Assembly (NCBI GenBank): GCA_023436615.1
Contig: JAEZIO010000026.1
Location: 1-64,000 of the forward strand
DNA length: 64,000 nucleotides
Direction: 5' to 3'
DNA from: Pseudomonadota bacterium
Lineage (GTDB): Bacteria; Pseudomonadota; Alphaproteobacteria; Sphingomonadales; Sphingomonadaceae
Shown: one piece after another, positions 1-8,297 of the stretch
Position numbering within the stretch: the first letter of the stretch is position 1
Layout: every line of letters begins with the position of its first letter
The notes under the pieces: generated by a model
What the model saw: the letters and a program-made list of their open reading frames with translations, nothing else
What the model was told of the DNA's origin: nothing
Databases searched by the model: none
Program-made: the position numbers and the translations under genes

Positions 1-2
1 TC

Positions 3-56
3 GGCGCTCCGAACCGGCCGCGCCGCAAGCCCAAGGGCAAGCCTCGGCTGAGTTGA
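3..56 (+). CDS. C-terminal end of an unidentified upstream gene (partial)
   Basis: An open frame enters from the left edge and ends at a TGA at 54-56. The 17 visible residues end in a very basic Arg/Lys/Pro tail of the kind often found at the end of RNA-binding proteins or RNA helicases. No domain can be recognised from so short a piece. It lies upstream of ffh on the same strand. That it is coding at all is inferred only from the open frame and the hairpin that follows. Confidence 0.35.
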   Translation, partial: GAPNRPRRKPKGKPRLS

Positions 57-61
57 TTCGA

Positions 62-90
62 GACGGCGCTTCCGCTACTGGCGCGCCGTC
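62..90 (+). terminator. Possible terminator hairpin before ffh
   Basis: GACGGCGC (62-69) and GCGCCGTC (83-90) form a perfect 8-bp stem with a 13-base loop, just after the upstream stop codon. There is no T-run, so this may be a Rho-assisted end or only a chance GC hairpin. The rest of 91-221 shows only the ffh ribosome-binding site. Confidence 0.3.
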
Positions 91-221
91 CTCATGGACA
101 TACATGACTGGAGCACGCTTCGGGATGAAGGGTGCACGCCGGCCGACGAGGTTTCGTCCGCCGGCGCAATTTGCGTTGCGCCTGCCCATATGGGCGGCTC
201 CGGCATGTTCAGGAGATTTGC

Positions 222-1694
222 GTGTTCGATAACCTGAGCGACCGCCTTTCGGGCGTCTTCGACAAGCTTCGCGGCCGCGGCGCGCTGACGGACGCGGACG
301 TGCGCTCGGCCATGCGCGAGGTGCGCGTGGCGCTACTCGAGGCGGACGTCGCGCTGCCGGTGGCCCGCGATTTCGTCGACCAGGCCACGGAGAAAGCGGT
401 CGGGCAGGAAGTGCTGCGCTCGATCACTCCGGGCCAGATGGTCGTCAAGATCGTCCACGACCAGTTGGTCGAGACGCTCGGCTCCGACGCGTCCGAGCTC
501 AACGTCGACGTCAATCCGCCGGCGGTCGTGATGATGGTTGGTCTCCAAGGCTCCGGTAAGACGACGACGACCGCCAAGCTCGCGAAGAGGCTCACGGAGA
601 AGAACCGCAAGAAGGTGCTGATGGCATCGCTCGACGTCGCCCGGCCGGCGGCACAGGAGCAGCTGGCGGTGCTCGGACGCCAGGCCAACGTCGACACCCT
701 GCCCATCGTCGCCGGCCAGCAGCCGGTCGATATCGCCAGGCGCGCGGTCCAGGCGGCGAAGCTGCAGGCCTATGACGTGATCCTGCTCGACACGGCGGGT
801 CGTCTCCACGTCGACGAGCAGCTGATGGCAGAGATGAAGGCCGTCGCGCAGGCCGCGCAGCCGACCGAGACCCTGCTCGTCGTCGACAGCCTCACCGGCC
901 AGGACGCGGTCAACGTCGCCAAGGGCTTCGCGGGGGAGGTGGACCTCACCGGCGTGATCCTCACCCGCCTCGATGGCGACGCCCGCGGCGGCGCAGCGCT
1001 GTCGATGCGCGCCGTCACCGGCAAGCCGATCAAGTTCGCCGGTGTCGGCGAAGGGATCGACGCGCTCGAAGCTTTTCACCCCGAGCGCATCGCCGGCCGG
1101 ATCCTCGGCATGGGCGACGTGGTCAGCCTGGTCGAGAAGGCCGCCGAGACGATCAAGGTTGAGGATGCCGAGAAGCTCGCGGCCAAGATGGCCAAGGGCA
1201 AGTTCGACCTCGACGACCTGCGCAGCCAGATCCAGCAGATGCAGCGGATGGGCGGCCTCGGCGCGCTCGCCAACATGCTCCCAGGCATGAAGGGCGTGAA
1301 GGGCGCGATGGAGAAGGCGCAGGACGGCAAGGCGCTGATCCATCTCGAAGCGATGATGAGCTCGATGACCGCGAAGGAGCGGGCGAAGCCGGAGTTGATC
1401 AACGCGAAGCGCAAGATCCGCATCGCCAAGGGGAGCGGCACGACCGTCCAGGAAGTGAACAAGCTCTTGAAGATGCACCAGGAGATGTCGACCGCGATGA
1501 AGCGGCTCAAGAAGATGGGCGGCTTCAGCAAGCTGGCTGCGATGTTCGGCGGGGGCGGTGGGCTCGGCGGGCTCGGGGGGGCCGGCGGACTGCCCGACTT
1601 GACCGGCGCAGGCGGTTCCGGGGGCGCTCTGCCGGGTCTCGGCGGCGGCCCGTTCAACCTCCCGCCCGGCTTCGACAAGTTTTCAAAGAAATAG
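222..1694 (+). CDS. ffh: Signal recognition particle protein Ffh (SRP54)
   Basis: GTPase subunit of the signal recognition particle. It binds signal sequences of nascent membrane proteins and, with SRP RNA and FtsY, delivers ribosomes to the Sec translocon. The 490-residue protein has the N-terminal helical bundle, a G domain with P-loop GLQGSGKTTTT at residues 107-117, the conserved DTAGR and TRLDGDARGGA motifs, and a methionine-rich M domain in the last third. It ends in a long Gly-rich tail. I chose the GTG at 222 because AGGAG lies six bases upstream and the product then begins MFDNLSDRL, as in other Ffh proteins; an in-frame ATG at 132 would add an unconserved 30 residues. rpsP follows 26 bp downstream. 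Confidence 0.96.
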   Translation: MFDNLSDRLSGVFDKLRGRGALTDADVRSAMREVRVALLEADVALPVARDFVDQATEKAVGQEVLRSITPGQMVVKIVHDQLVETLGSDASELNVDVNPPAVVMMVGLQGSGKTTTTAKLAKRLTEKNRKKVLMASLDVARPAAQEQLAVLGRQANVDTLPIVAGQQPVDIARRAVQAAKLQAYDVILLDTAGRLHVDEQLMAEMKAVAQAAQPTETLLVVDSLTGQDAVNVAKGFAGEVDLTGVILTRLDGDARGGAALSMRAVTGKPIKFAGVGEGIDALEAFHPERIAGRILGMGDVVSLVEKAAETIKVEDAEKLAAKMAKGKFDLDDLRSQIQQMQRMGGLGALANMLPGMKGVKGAMEKAQDGKALIHLEAMMSSMTAKERAKPELINAKRKIRIAKGSGTTVQEVNKLLKMHQEMSTAMKRLKKMGGFSKLAAMFGGGGGLGGLGGAGGLPDLTGAGGSGGALPGLGGGPFNLPPGFDKFSKK

Positions 1695-1720
1695 ACGAAC
1701 ATACTGAAAGGACAGATCAC

Positions 1721-2449
1721 ATGGCTCTAGCAATTCGCCTCTCGCGCGGCGGCGCAAAGAAGCGGCCCTATTACCGGATCGTCGTCACCGACAGCCGGTC
1801 CCCACGCGACGGCCGCTTCATCGAGAAGCTCGGCACCTACAACCCGCTGCTGGCGAAGGATTCGCCCGAGCGCGTGAAGCTTGATGCCGACCGCATCCAG
1901 CATTGGCTTTCGGTCGGCGCGCAGCCGTCGGACCGCGTGCTTCGCTTCCTCGATGCCGCAGGGATCAAGGAGCGCGCGGCGCGCAACAATCCGAAGAAGG
2001 CCGAGCCGGGCGAGAAGGCCAAGGAGCGGGTGGAAGCCCGCGCGGCCAAGGAAGCCGAGGCTGCCGAGGCAGCAGCGGCTCCTGCGGACGAGCCAGCGAC
2101 TGAGGAAGCTGCGGTCGCCGAGGAATCCGCGGTCGCCGAGGAAGCTGCAGTAGCCGAGGAAGCTCCGGTGGCCGAGCAAGCGGCAGCTGAAGAGGCTTCG
2201 GCCGAGGCTGCTCCGGAAGAGGCGACTCCGGCCGACGAAGCGACGAACGAAGGCCAATCTGCCGAGGAACCCGCCGAGGGCTCGGTCGAGGACGCTCCCG
2301 CCGAGGGCGCCGAGACTGCTGCCGAGACCGCCGAGGCGGCTCCGGCCGAGGAGCAGGCTGACTCGACGAACGAGCCCGCCGAAGGTGCTGCCGAGGACGC
2401 GCCCGCAGAAGGCGCCGAGAAGGCCGACGAGGCCGAGAAGGCGGAGTAG
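1721..2449 (+). CDS. rpsP: 30S ribosomal protein S16 with long acidic C-terminal extension
   Basis: Small-subunit ribosomal protein S16, needed for 30S assembly. The first ~80 residues are a normal S16 (MALAIRLSRGG start; RIVVTDSRSPRDGRFIEKLG). The protein runs to 242 residues, against 80-90 for most S16. The extra ~150 residues are almost all Ala, Glu, Pro and Asp, with tandem AVAEEA-type hexads and a duplicated 16-residue block. The tail is predicted disordered and strongly negative, which is unusual for a protein bound to rRNA. It sits between ffh and rimM, eight bases before the rimM start. The identification is certain; the function of the tail is unknown. Confidence 0.95.
   Translation: MALAIRLSRGGAKKRPYYRIVVTDSRSPRDGRFIEKLGTYNPLLAKDSPERVKLDADRIQHWLSVGAQPSDRVLRFLDAAGIKERAARNNPKKAEPGEKAKERVEARAAKEAEAAEAAAAPADEPATEEAAVAEESAVAEEAAVAEEAPVAEQAAAEEASAEAAPEEATPADEATNEGQSAEEPAEGSVEDAPAEGAETAAETAEAAPAEEQADSTNEPAEGAAEDAPAEGAEKADEAEKAE
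2111..2182 (+). repeat. Four tandem 18-bp units inside rpsP
   Basis: Units at 2111-2128, 2129-2146, 2147-2164 and 2165-2182 encode AVAEES, AVAEEA, AVAEEA and PVAEQA. Units 1 and 2 are nearly identical at DNA level and the later ones have drifted. This suggests expansion of the acidic tail by slippage or unequal exchange. Confidence 0.85.
2267..2419 (+). repeat. Duplicated 48-bp block in the rpsP tail
   Basis: Bases 2267-2314 and 2372-2419 encode near-identical 16-residue blocks (EPAEGSVEDAPAEGAE and EPAEGAAEDAPAEGAE), 105 bases apart. The DNA has diverged mostly at third positions, so the duplication is not recent. Confidence 0.8.
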
Positions 2450-2457
2450 TCCGCGAG

Positions 2458-2937
2458 TTGAGCCGCATCGCCCTTGCCGCCGTCGCCGGAGCGCATGGCG
2501 TCAAGGGCGAGCTGCGCCTGAAGCTGTTCACCGACAGCGTCGACAATCTCAAGCGTCACGCGACGGTGTTCGTCGGCGGCGCCGAGCACGGGCTCGAAAG
2601 CGTGAGGCCGGGTCCCACCGGCGCCGTTGCGCGCATTTCCGGTGTCGGCGATCGGGCTGCGGCAGAGGCGCTCCGGGGATCGCTGCTCGAAGTCGACCGC
2701 GCCGCGCTGCCGCCGCTCGAGGACGGCGAATATTACCACGCTGACCTGATCGGCCTGCCTTGCTTCGAGGCCGGCGGGCGCCAGCTCGGCCGGGTCGCGG
2801 CGGTCGAGAATTACGGCGCCGGTGACCTGCTCGACGTCGAGACGAGCGACGGCAAGCGCTCGCTGATCCCCTTCAGGGCGGGCATCGCCGATCTCGAGGA
2901 CGGTCGCATCCTCCTCGACCCCGAATTCCTCGCCTAG
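2458..2937 (+). CDS. rimM: Ribosome maturation factor RimM
   Basis: Assists late 30S assembly by binding S19 and the 16S rRNA head domain. The 159-residue product has the RimM beta-barrel start (ALAAVAGAHGVKGELRLKLF) followed by a PRC-barrel half (GEYYHADLIGLPCFE; DLLDVET; SLIPFRAGI). The start is a TTG eight bases after the rpsP stop, so translation is probably coupled to rpsP. It ends by sharing a CTAG with the stop of the opposite-strand reductase gene. In most bacteria trmD would follow directly; here that gene lies in between. Confidence 0.93.
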   Translation: MSRIALAAVAGAHGVKGELRLKLFTDSVDNLKRHATVFVGGAEHGLESVRPGPTGAVARISGVGDRAAAEALRGSLLEVDRAALPPLEDGEYYHADLIGLPCFEAGGRQLGRVAAVENYGAGDLLDVETSDGKRSLIPFRAGIADLEDGRILLDPEFLA

Positions 2938-3893
2938 GTTCCTTCCCCCGCTTCCTCGAGCTCCTGCGTCGGCTCGCGCCAGCGCGGCTCCTTCGCGCAC
3001 AAATCGTTGCGGATCGTCGTCGCGGCGACGCCGCCTTCGCCCATCGCGTGGCTGATCTGGTCGAGGCCGTGCACGACGTCGCCGGCCGCATAGAGGCCTT
3101 TGACGCTCGTCCGCTGATGATCGTCGCATAGAAAGCAGCCGTCCTCGGCGAGCTTCGCGCCCACCATCTCGCCGAGCTGGGTATGCGTGTCCGAGCCGAG
3201 GGCCGGGTAGATGCTGTCGAAGGTGTAGTGGCCTTCGGCCGTATCGACGACGATGCATTTTTCCGGGATGGCGACGGCCTGCGCCGGGCCGTCGACGCAA
3301 TCGATGCCCGCGTCCTTGAGCTTCTGCTGATCGTCGCCCTTGAGGCTGAGCGCCTTGTCGGGCGCGATCAGGGTAACGTCGGCCGTAAAGCTGCGGATGA
3401 ACACCGCCTCGGCGACGCCGTGGCTGTCGCTGCCGATGACGCCGACTTTCTTGTCGGTGATCTCGTAGCCGTCGCAGATCGGGCAATAGCGTACGAGGCC
3501 GCGCGCCAGTGCATCGTCGTGAAGTTCCTCGTCCATAGGCGGGCGGCGGTTGGTGACGCCGGTCGCCAGGAGCACGGTTCGCGCGGTCGCCGAGCCCGAA
3601 CCCCAGGTCGCGGTGAAAAGGCCGCTTTTCTCGTCGCGCTCGAGCTTGGTCACGCGCTCGGTAACGATCTTCGCGCCATATTTGCACGCCTGGTCGCGCA
3701 TCCGCTGGAGAAGCTCCTCGCCATTGATCCCGTCGGGAAAGCCGGAGACGTTGCGCGTGCACGGAATCCAGCTCGCGCGGCTCTTGCCCTCGTCGACAAC
3801 GAGGATGTCGAGGTGGAAGCGGGCGAGGTAGATGGCCGCGGTGAGCCCGGCAGGCCCGCCGCCGACGATCAGGCAGTCGAGTGGTTCATCCAT
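2934..3893 (-). CDS. Thioredoxin-reductase-like FAD/NAD(P)H oxidoreductase
   Basis: A 319-residue flavoprotein of the thioredoxin reductase type. It has an N-terminal FAD dinucleotide motif (IVGGGPAG, residues ~9-16), a mid-protein CPIC redox pair in YCPICDGYE, an NAD(P)H-binding stretch (GVIGSDSHG, slightly off the usual GxGxxG/A) and a C-terminal FAD motif (GLYAAGDVVHGLDQIS). The CxxC suggests disulfide reduction, but the substrate is not shown and no thioredoxin gene is adjacent; trxA is 33 kb away. The gene is antisense within the rpsP-rimM/trmD-rplS group, overlapping the rimM stop by 4 bp and starting 37 bp from trmD. The family call is firm; the substrate is unknown. Confidence 0.85.
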   Translation of the reverse strand: MDEPLDCLIVGGGPAGLTAAIYLARFHLDILVVDEGKSRASWIPCTRNVSGFPDGINGEELLQRMRDQACKYGAKIVTERVTKLERDEKSGLFTATWGSGSATARTVLLATGVTNRRPPMDEELHDDALARGLVRYCPICDGYEITDKKVGVIGSDSHGVAEAVFIRSFTADVTLIAPDKALSLKGDDQQKLKDAGIDCVDGPAQAVAIPEKCIVVDTAEGHYTFDSIYPALGSDTHTQLGEMVGAKLAEDGCFLCDDHQRTSVKGLYAAGDVVHGLDQISHAMGEGGVAATTIRNDLCAKEPRWREPTQELEEAGEGT

Positions 3894-3930
3894 GCGACGC
3901 CCAATGGATTGTGATAGCGGCGGTTCCGCA

Positions 3931-4671
3931 ATGCCGTTCCGCGCGACCGTCCTGACGCTCTATCCGGAGATGTTTCCGGGGCCGCTGGGCATCAGCCTCG
4001 CCGGCAAGGCGCTGGGTGAACAGATCTGGTCGCTCGAGACCGTCCACATCCGCGATTTCGCGAGCGACAAGCATCGCAGCGTCGACGATACGCCGGCGGG
4101 CGGTGGGGCAGGGATGGTGCTTCGGCCCGACGTCCTCGCCGCGGCGATCGACAGCGTAGCGGACGGCAGACCGTTGCTGGCGCTAACCCCGCGCGGCAAG
4201 CCGCTGACCCAGGCTCGGGTGCGCGAACTTGCAGGCGGCGAAGGCGTGATCCTGCTCTGCGGCCGCTTCGAGGGCTTCGACGAGCGCATTTTCGACGCGC
4301 GGCCGATCGAAGAAGTATCGACCGGCGACTATGTGCTCTCCGGCGGCGAGCTCGGCGCGATGGTGATCCTCGATGCTTGCGTAAGGCTGCTTCCCGGGGT
4401 AATGGGCGCCGCCTCCAGCGGAGAGGAAGAGAGCTTCAATGAGGGGCTTCTCGAATATCCGCACTATACCCGGCCTGTCACATGGGAAGGGCGCACGATC
4501 CCCGAAGTGCTGCGATCGGGGGATCATGCGAAGATCGCGGCGTGGCGACACGAACGCGCGGTCGAAGATACACGGCTAAGGCGGCCGGACCTGATCGAGC
4601 GCCACGGGGGCGCATCGCAGGCACCGCCCTCTGGCGCGCGGCGACGAGATACGAGGCGTAACGACCAATGA
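3931..4671 (+). CDS. trmD: tRNA (guanine-37-N1)-methyltransferase TrmD
   Basis: Methylates G37 next to the anticodon of tRNAs reading CNN codons, using SAM, and so prevents frameshifting. The 246-residue product begins MPFRATVLTLYPEMFPG. It has the knotted SPOUT core with ILLCGRFEGFDER, STGDYVLSGGE and the signature SFNEGLLEYPHYTRP. The ATG at 3931 is chosen because homology starts there. Its stop overlaps the rplS start (ATGA). Its promoter must lie in the 37-bp gap to the divergent reductase gene or inside that gene, because rimM is cut off by the antisense gene. Confidence 0.95.
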   Translation: MPFRATVLTLYPEMFPGPLGISLAGKALGEQIWSLETVHIRDFASDKHRSVDDTPAGGGAGMVLRPDVLAAAIDSVADGRPLLALTPRGKPLTQARVRELAGGEGVILLCGRFEGFDERIFDARPIEEVSTGDYVLSGGELGAMVILDACVRLLPGVMGAASSGEEESFNEGLLEYPHYTRPVTWEGRTIPEVLRSGDHAKIAAWRHERAVEDTRLRRPDLIERHGGASQAPPSGARRRDTRRNDQ

Positions 4672-5093
4672 ACCTGATCGAGACTCTCGAGCGCGAGGCA
4701 ATCGACGCTCTTACCGCAGACAAGCCCGTCCCCGAGTTCCGCCCCGGCGACACGCTGAAGGTCGGCGTCAAGGTCGTCGAAGGCGACCGCAGCCGCGTGC
4801 AGAATTTCGAAGGGGTCTGCATCGCCCGCTCCAACAAGGGCGTCGGATCGAGCTTCACGGTCCGCAAGATCAGCTTCGGCGAGGGCGTCGAGCGCGTCTT
4901 CCCGCTCTATTCGCCGGCGATCGATTCGATCGAGGTCGTGCGCCGTGGCGCAGTGCGCCGCGCCAAGCTCTATTATCTGCGGGGTCGCACCGGAAAGTCG
5001 GCGCGCATCGCCGAGCGCCGGACGATCCAGCGCGATATCCCTGCAGGGCAGGGCGCCGAAGCCGAAAAGGCCGGCAGCGAAACCGAAGCCTGA
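4668..5093 (+). CDS. rplS: 50S ribosomal protein L19
   Basis: Large-subunit protein L19, located at the 30S-50S interface. The 141-residue product contains the L19 core (PEFRPGDTLKVGVKVVEGDR; RVQNFEGVCIAR; VERVFPLYSPAIDSIEVVRRG; AKLYYLRGRTGKSARI) and a short acidic tail. It starts in a four-base ATGA overlap with trmD and is followed by a strong intrinsic terminator, so it is the last gene of the unit. Confidence 0.96.
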   Translation: MNLIETLEREAIDALTADKPVPEFRPGDTLKVGVKVVEGDRSRVQNFEGVCIARSNKGVGSSFTVRKISFGEGVERVFPLYSPAIDSIEVVRRGAVRRAKLYYLRGRTGKSARIAERRTIQRDIPAGQGAEAEKAGSETEA

Positions 5094-5113
5094 ACCATCG
5101 CGGCAGTCGAAGC

Positions 5114-5147
5114 AAAGGCGGGGCCGTCGGCTCCGCCTTTTCTTTTT
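5114..5147 (+). terminator. Intrinsic terminator of trmD-rplS
   Basis: A 12-bp stem (5114-5125 with 5129-5140, one G-U pair, loop GTC) is followed by TCTTTTT. This is a classical Rho-independent terminator 20 bp after the rplS stop. Confidence 0.88.
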
Positions 5148-5171
5148 GGCGTCGGCCTCTACCGTGAGCCG

Positions 5172-7391
5172 ATGCGCAAGAGCCTGTTTTTCCTCACGGC
5201 CGCCGTCGCGGCCGCGGTTCCGATGACGCCGCTTTCGGCAGCCGACATCCCGCTCGAGCGGGTCTTCTCCAGCCCGTCGCTGAGCGGCGCGACTCCGCGT
5301 CAGGCGAAGCTGTCGCCTGACGGCCGCCTCGTCACCCTCTTGCGCAACCGCGCCGAGGACAAGGACCGCTTCGACCTGTGGGCCATCGACACGTCGACCG
5401 GCGCGGCCCGGATGCTCGTCGATTCCGCGAAGATCGGAAGCGGCGGCGCTATCTCCGAGGAAGAGAAGATGCGGCGGGAGCGCGCCCGAATCGCCGGCAC
5501 GAAGGGCATCACCGAATATGAATGGGCACCGGATTCGCGCTCGATCCTCGTCCCGATCGACGGCGACCTGTTCGTCGCGACGCTCGACGGCCGGGTCCGG
5601 CGGCTGACCGAAACCAAGGCGACCGAGATCGACCCCAAGGTCTCGGAGACGGGACGCTACCTTTCATTCCTGCGCGACCAGAACTTGTTCGTCATGGATG
5701 CGGCGACCGGCAAAGAGCGGGCGCTGACGACCGACGGCGGCAAGACCTTGAGCTGGGGTGCGGCCGAATTCGTGGCGCAGGAAGAGCTCGACCGGAACAC
5801 CGGTTACTGGTGGTCGCCCGACGACCGGTTCATCGCCGTAGCCCGCGTCGACGAGAGCCCGGTCGCGATCGTCAAGCGCGCCGCGATCGGCGCCGAGGGC
5901 ACCGACCTCATCGAGCAGCGCTATCCTGCCGCAGGCACGCGCAATGCGATCGTCGATCTCTATTTCATGACGCCCGACGGGAAGTCGCGCGTGAAGGCCG
6001 ACCTCGGACGCGATCCCGATTTTTATCTCGCGCGCGTCGATTGGGCGAAGGACGGCAAAAGCGCGTTCGTCCAGCGGCTAAGCCGCGACCAGAAAAAGCT
6101 CGACATGCTTCGCATCGACCCGGCGACGGGCCGCTCGACGCTGCTCTTCTCCGAAAGCTCGCAATATTGGGTGAACCTCACCGACAACTTCAAGCCGCTG
6201 AAGGACGGAAGCTTCATCTGGTCTTCGGAGCGGAGCGGCTTCTCGCACCTGTACCGCTGGCGCGATGGCCAGTGGACGCAGCTTACGACGGGCGACTGGG
6301 CGGTGCAGGATGTTGCCGGGGTTAACGAGGAGGCCCGGCGCGTCTATTTCACCGGAACCGCCGAGACACCGCTCGAACAGCAGCTCTACTGGGTGAGCTA
6401 CGACCAGCCCGCCGCGCCCGTGCGCGTAACGGAGCAGGGCTGGTTCAACGCCGCCAAGATGGACAAGCAGGCGACCCACGCGCTGGTGACGCGATCGAAC
6501 CCCTCGCAGCCGTCGCAAACCTATCTCGCCGACGCGGGGGGCAAGCGCGTCACCTGGGTCGAGGAGAATGCGCTGAACGCGTCGCATCCCTATGCGCCCT
6601 ATCTCGGCAGCCACGTGCTTCCGACGTTCGGAAGCCTGACCGGACCGGACGGCTCGAAGCTCTATTATCGGATGCTGTCGCCGCCGCGGGTTCCCGGCAA
6701 GCGGTACCCCGTTTTCGTCTACGTCTATGGCGGCCCGCACGGCCAGCAGGTTACCGAGGAATGGTACAAGGCGCTGCCGCTGCACCAGGCGCTGGTCGAC
6801 CGCGGATGGATCGTCTTCACGCTCGACAATCGCGGCACCAACCGCCGCGGGATGCAATTCGAAAGCGCCGTCTATCGATCGATGGGCAATGCCGAAGTCG
6901 CCGACCAGCTCGCCGGCGTGGAATGGCTGAAGAGACAGGACTTCGTCGATCCGAGGCAGCTCGCCGTGATGGGCTGGTCGTACGGCGGCTACATGACCCT
7001 CAAGCTGCTGGAAAAGGCGCCGGGCGCGTTCGCGGCTGGCGTCGCCGTCGCTCCGGTGACGAAGTGGGAGCTGTACGACACCGCCTACACCGAACGGTAT
7101 CTGGGCAATCCGTCAGTCGACCCGAAGCCCTATGAAAGCTCGAACGCGCTCGAGGACGCGGTGAAGATCCGCGACCCGTTGCTGCTGATCCACGGAATGT
7201 CGGACGACAATGTCGTCTTCCAGAACAGCACCGCGCTCTATGCCAAGCTGCAGCAGGCGAAGCGCCCGTTCGAGATGATGGCCTATCCCGGCACAACCCA
7301 CGCGATCGCGGGCGAGGGGCCGCAGACGCACGTCTGGACCACGATCGTGCGCTTCCTGGACCGGACGGTGCGCGGCAGGAGCGGCGACTAG
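5172..7391 (+). CDS. S9 family prolyl dipeptidyl peptidase (DPP-IV type)
   Basis: Secreted or periplasmic serine peptidase that removes X-Pro or X-Ala dipeptides from peptide N-termini. The 739-residue protein starts with a signal peptide (MRKSLFF then an Ala/Val-rich core, likely cut near LSAADIP). It continues with a DPP-IV beta-propeller and ends in an alpha/beta-hydrolase domain. Catalytic Ser603 lies in GWSYGGYM, the acid is Asp678/679 in HGMSDDNV, and His710 lies in GTTHAI. It has its own start after the rplS terminator. Its stop abuts the stop of the convergent DUF2189 gene with no intergenic space. It probably provides peptides for uptake. Confidence 0.92.
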   Translation: MRKSLFFLTAAVAAAVPMTPLSAADIPLERVFSSPSLSGATPRQAKLSPDGRLVTLLRNRAEDKDRFDLWAIDTSTGAARMLVDSAKIGSGGAISEEEKMRRERARIAGTKGITEYEWAPDSRSILVPIDGDLFVATLDGRVRRLTETKATEIDPKVSETGRYLSFLRDQNLFVMDAATGKERALTTDGGKTLSWGAAEFVAQEELDRNTGYWWSPDDRFIAVARVDESPVAIVKRAAIGAEGTDLIEQRYPAAGTRNAIVDLYFMTPDGKSRVKADLGRDPDFYLARVDWAKDGKSAFVQRLSRDQKKLDMLRIDPATGRSTLLFSESSQYWVNLTDNFKPLKDGSFIWSSERSGFSHLYRWRDGQWTQLTTGDWAVQDVAGVNEEARRVYFTGTAETPLEQQLYWVSYDQPAAPVRVTEQGWFNAAKMDKQATHALVTRSNPSQPSQTYLADAGGKRVTWVEENALNASHPYAPYLGSHVLPTFGSLTGPDGSKLYYRMLSPPRVPGKRYPVFVYVYGGPHGQQVTEEWYKALPLHQALVDRGWIVFTLDNRGTNRRGMQFESAVYRSMGNAEVADQLAGVEWLKRQDFVDPRQLAVMGWSYGGYMTLKLLEKAPGAFAAGVAVAPVTKWELYDTAYTERYLGNPSVDPKPYESSNALEDAVKIRDPLLLIHGMSDDNVVFQNSTALYAKLQQAKRPFEMMAYPGTTHAIAGEGPQTHVWTTIVRFLDRTVRGRSGD

Positions 7392-8213
7392 CTAGTCGGA
7401 GCGCCGCGTCGGAATCGCGCTCCGGTCGATCAGCCGCGTGTAGAGGTGCCAGGTCGCGTAGCCGAGCCAGGGAAGGACCACGGCGAGGCCGATGAACAAG
7501 GGGATCGAGCCGGCGACGAGCAGTGACGCGACGATGATTCCCCACCGCAGCACCATCGCCGGATTCTCGCGCGCGGCGCGGATGGAAAGGCGCACGGCAT
7601 CCGACGCGCTGACGTCGCAGTCGACGAGCATTGGCATCGACACGACGCTGACCGCGAGCACGAGCGCGGCGAAGCCGACGCCCACGAGCGAGCCGAGCGC
7701 GATCAGTGCCCAGCCGCGCTCGGTCGTGAAAACCTCCGTCAGGAAAGCCGCTGCGGACGCCGGCTGGGTCCAGCCGAACAGAGCGACATAGAGCGCGCCG
7801 GCCGCGAACAGCCACAAGCCGAAAATGGCCAGCAGCAGACCCGAAACCGCGGCGATCTCGTCGAACGAGGGGCGCTTCCTGACGTCGAGGAAATGCGGCC
7901 AGTTCGCGTGGAGGCCCATCTCGCGGCGGCGCGCCATTTCATAAAAGCCGACCGCGACTACGGGCCCAAGCAGGCCGACGCCGGCAGCGATCGGCAGGAA
8001 CAGGGGCAGCAGCGGCCCGCCCAGCGTCGCGATTGCCGCGACGATGCCGATCACCGGATAGAGAAGGGCCAGGAAGATGATGTCCCCGCGCATCTCCATG
8101 AAGTCGCGCCAGCCGTCGCGCAGGGACTCATTCAGGTCCGCGTCGGTTACGCGTCGCGTCGGGCTATGGGATGCTTCTGTCGGCGTCGAGCCGGCAATCA
8201 CTCTGGCTGCCAT
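7392..8213 (-). CDS. DUF2189 family integral membrane protein
   Basis: A 273-residue protein with several hydrophobic helices (I count about six) and the DUF2189 features: a soluble N-terminus, LRDGWRDFMEMRGDIIF before the first helix, and SMPMLVDCDVSASDAVRLS near the end. The biochemical role is unknown. Some DUF2189 genes lie near cytochrome oxidase genes elsewhere, but none are here. I chose the ATG at 8213 because GAGGAGAG precedes it; an upstream in-frame start at 8282 lacks such support. It is 84 bp downstream of the M28 peptidase gene on the same strand and may share its transcript. Confidence 0.8.
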   Translation of the reverse strand: MAARVIAGSTPTEASHSPTRRVTDADLNESLRDGWRDFMEMRGDIIFLALLYPVIGIVAAIATLGGPLLPLFLPIAAGVGLLGPVVAVGFYEMARRREMGLHANWPHFLDVRKRPSFDEIAAVSGLLLAIFGLWLFAAGALYVALFGWTQPASAAAFLTEVFTTERGWALIALGSLVGVGFAALVLAVSVVSMPMLVDCDVSASDAVRLSIRAARENPAMVLRWGIIVASLLVAGSIPLFIGLAVVLPWLGYATWHLYTRLIDRSAIPTRRSD

Positions 8214-8297
8214 TGCGCTCTCCTCGGCTGTGCGGAGCGCCGGCATGAGAGACGCCGGGCGCCCGAGCAGCGCTTGTAGCACAGGCGCGCGAGTCGG

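Noticed and set aside
1837..3762. Long open frame of 641 codons on the minus strand across rpsP, rimM and the reductase gene
   Set aside because: It is antisense or out of frame to well-conserved genes and its translation is low-complexity Arg/Ser/Ala sequence, as expected in GC-rich DNA.
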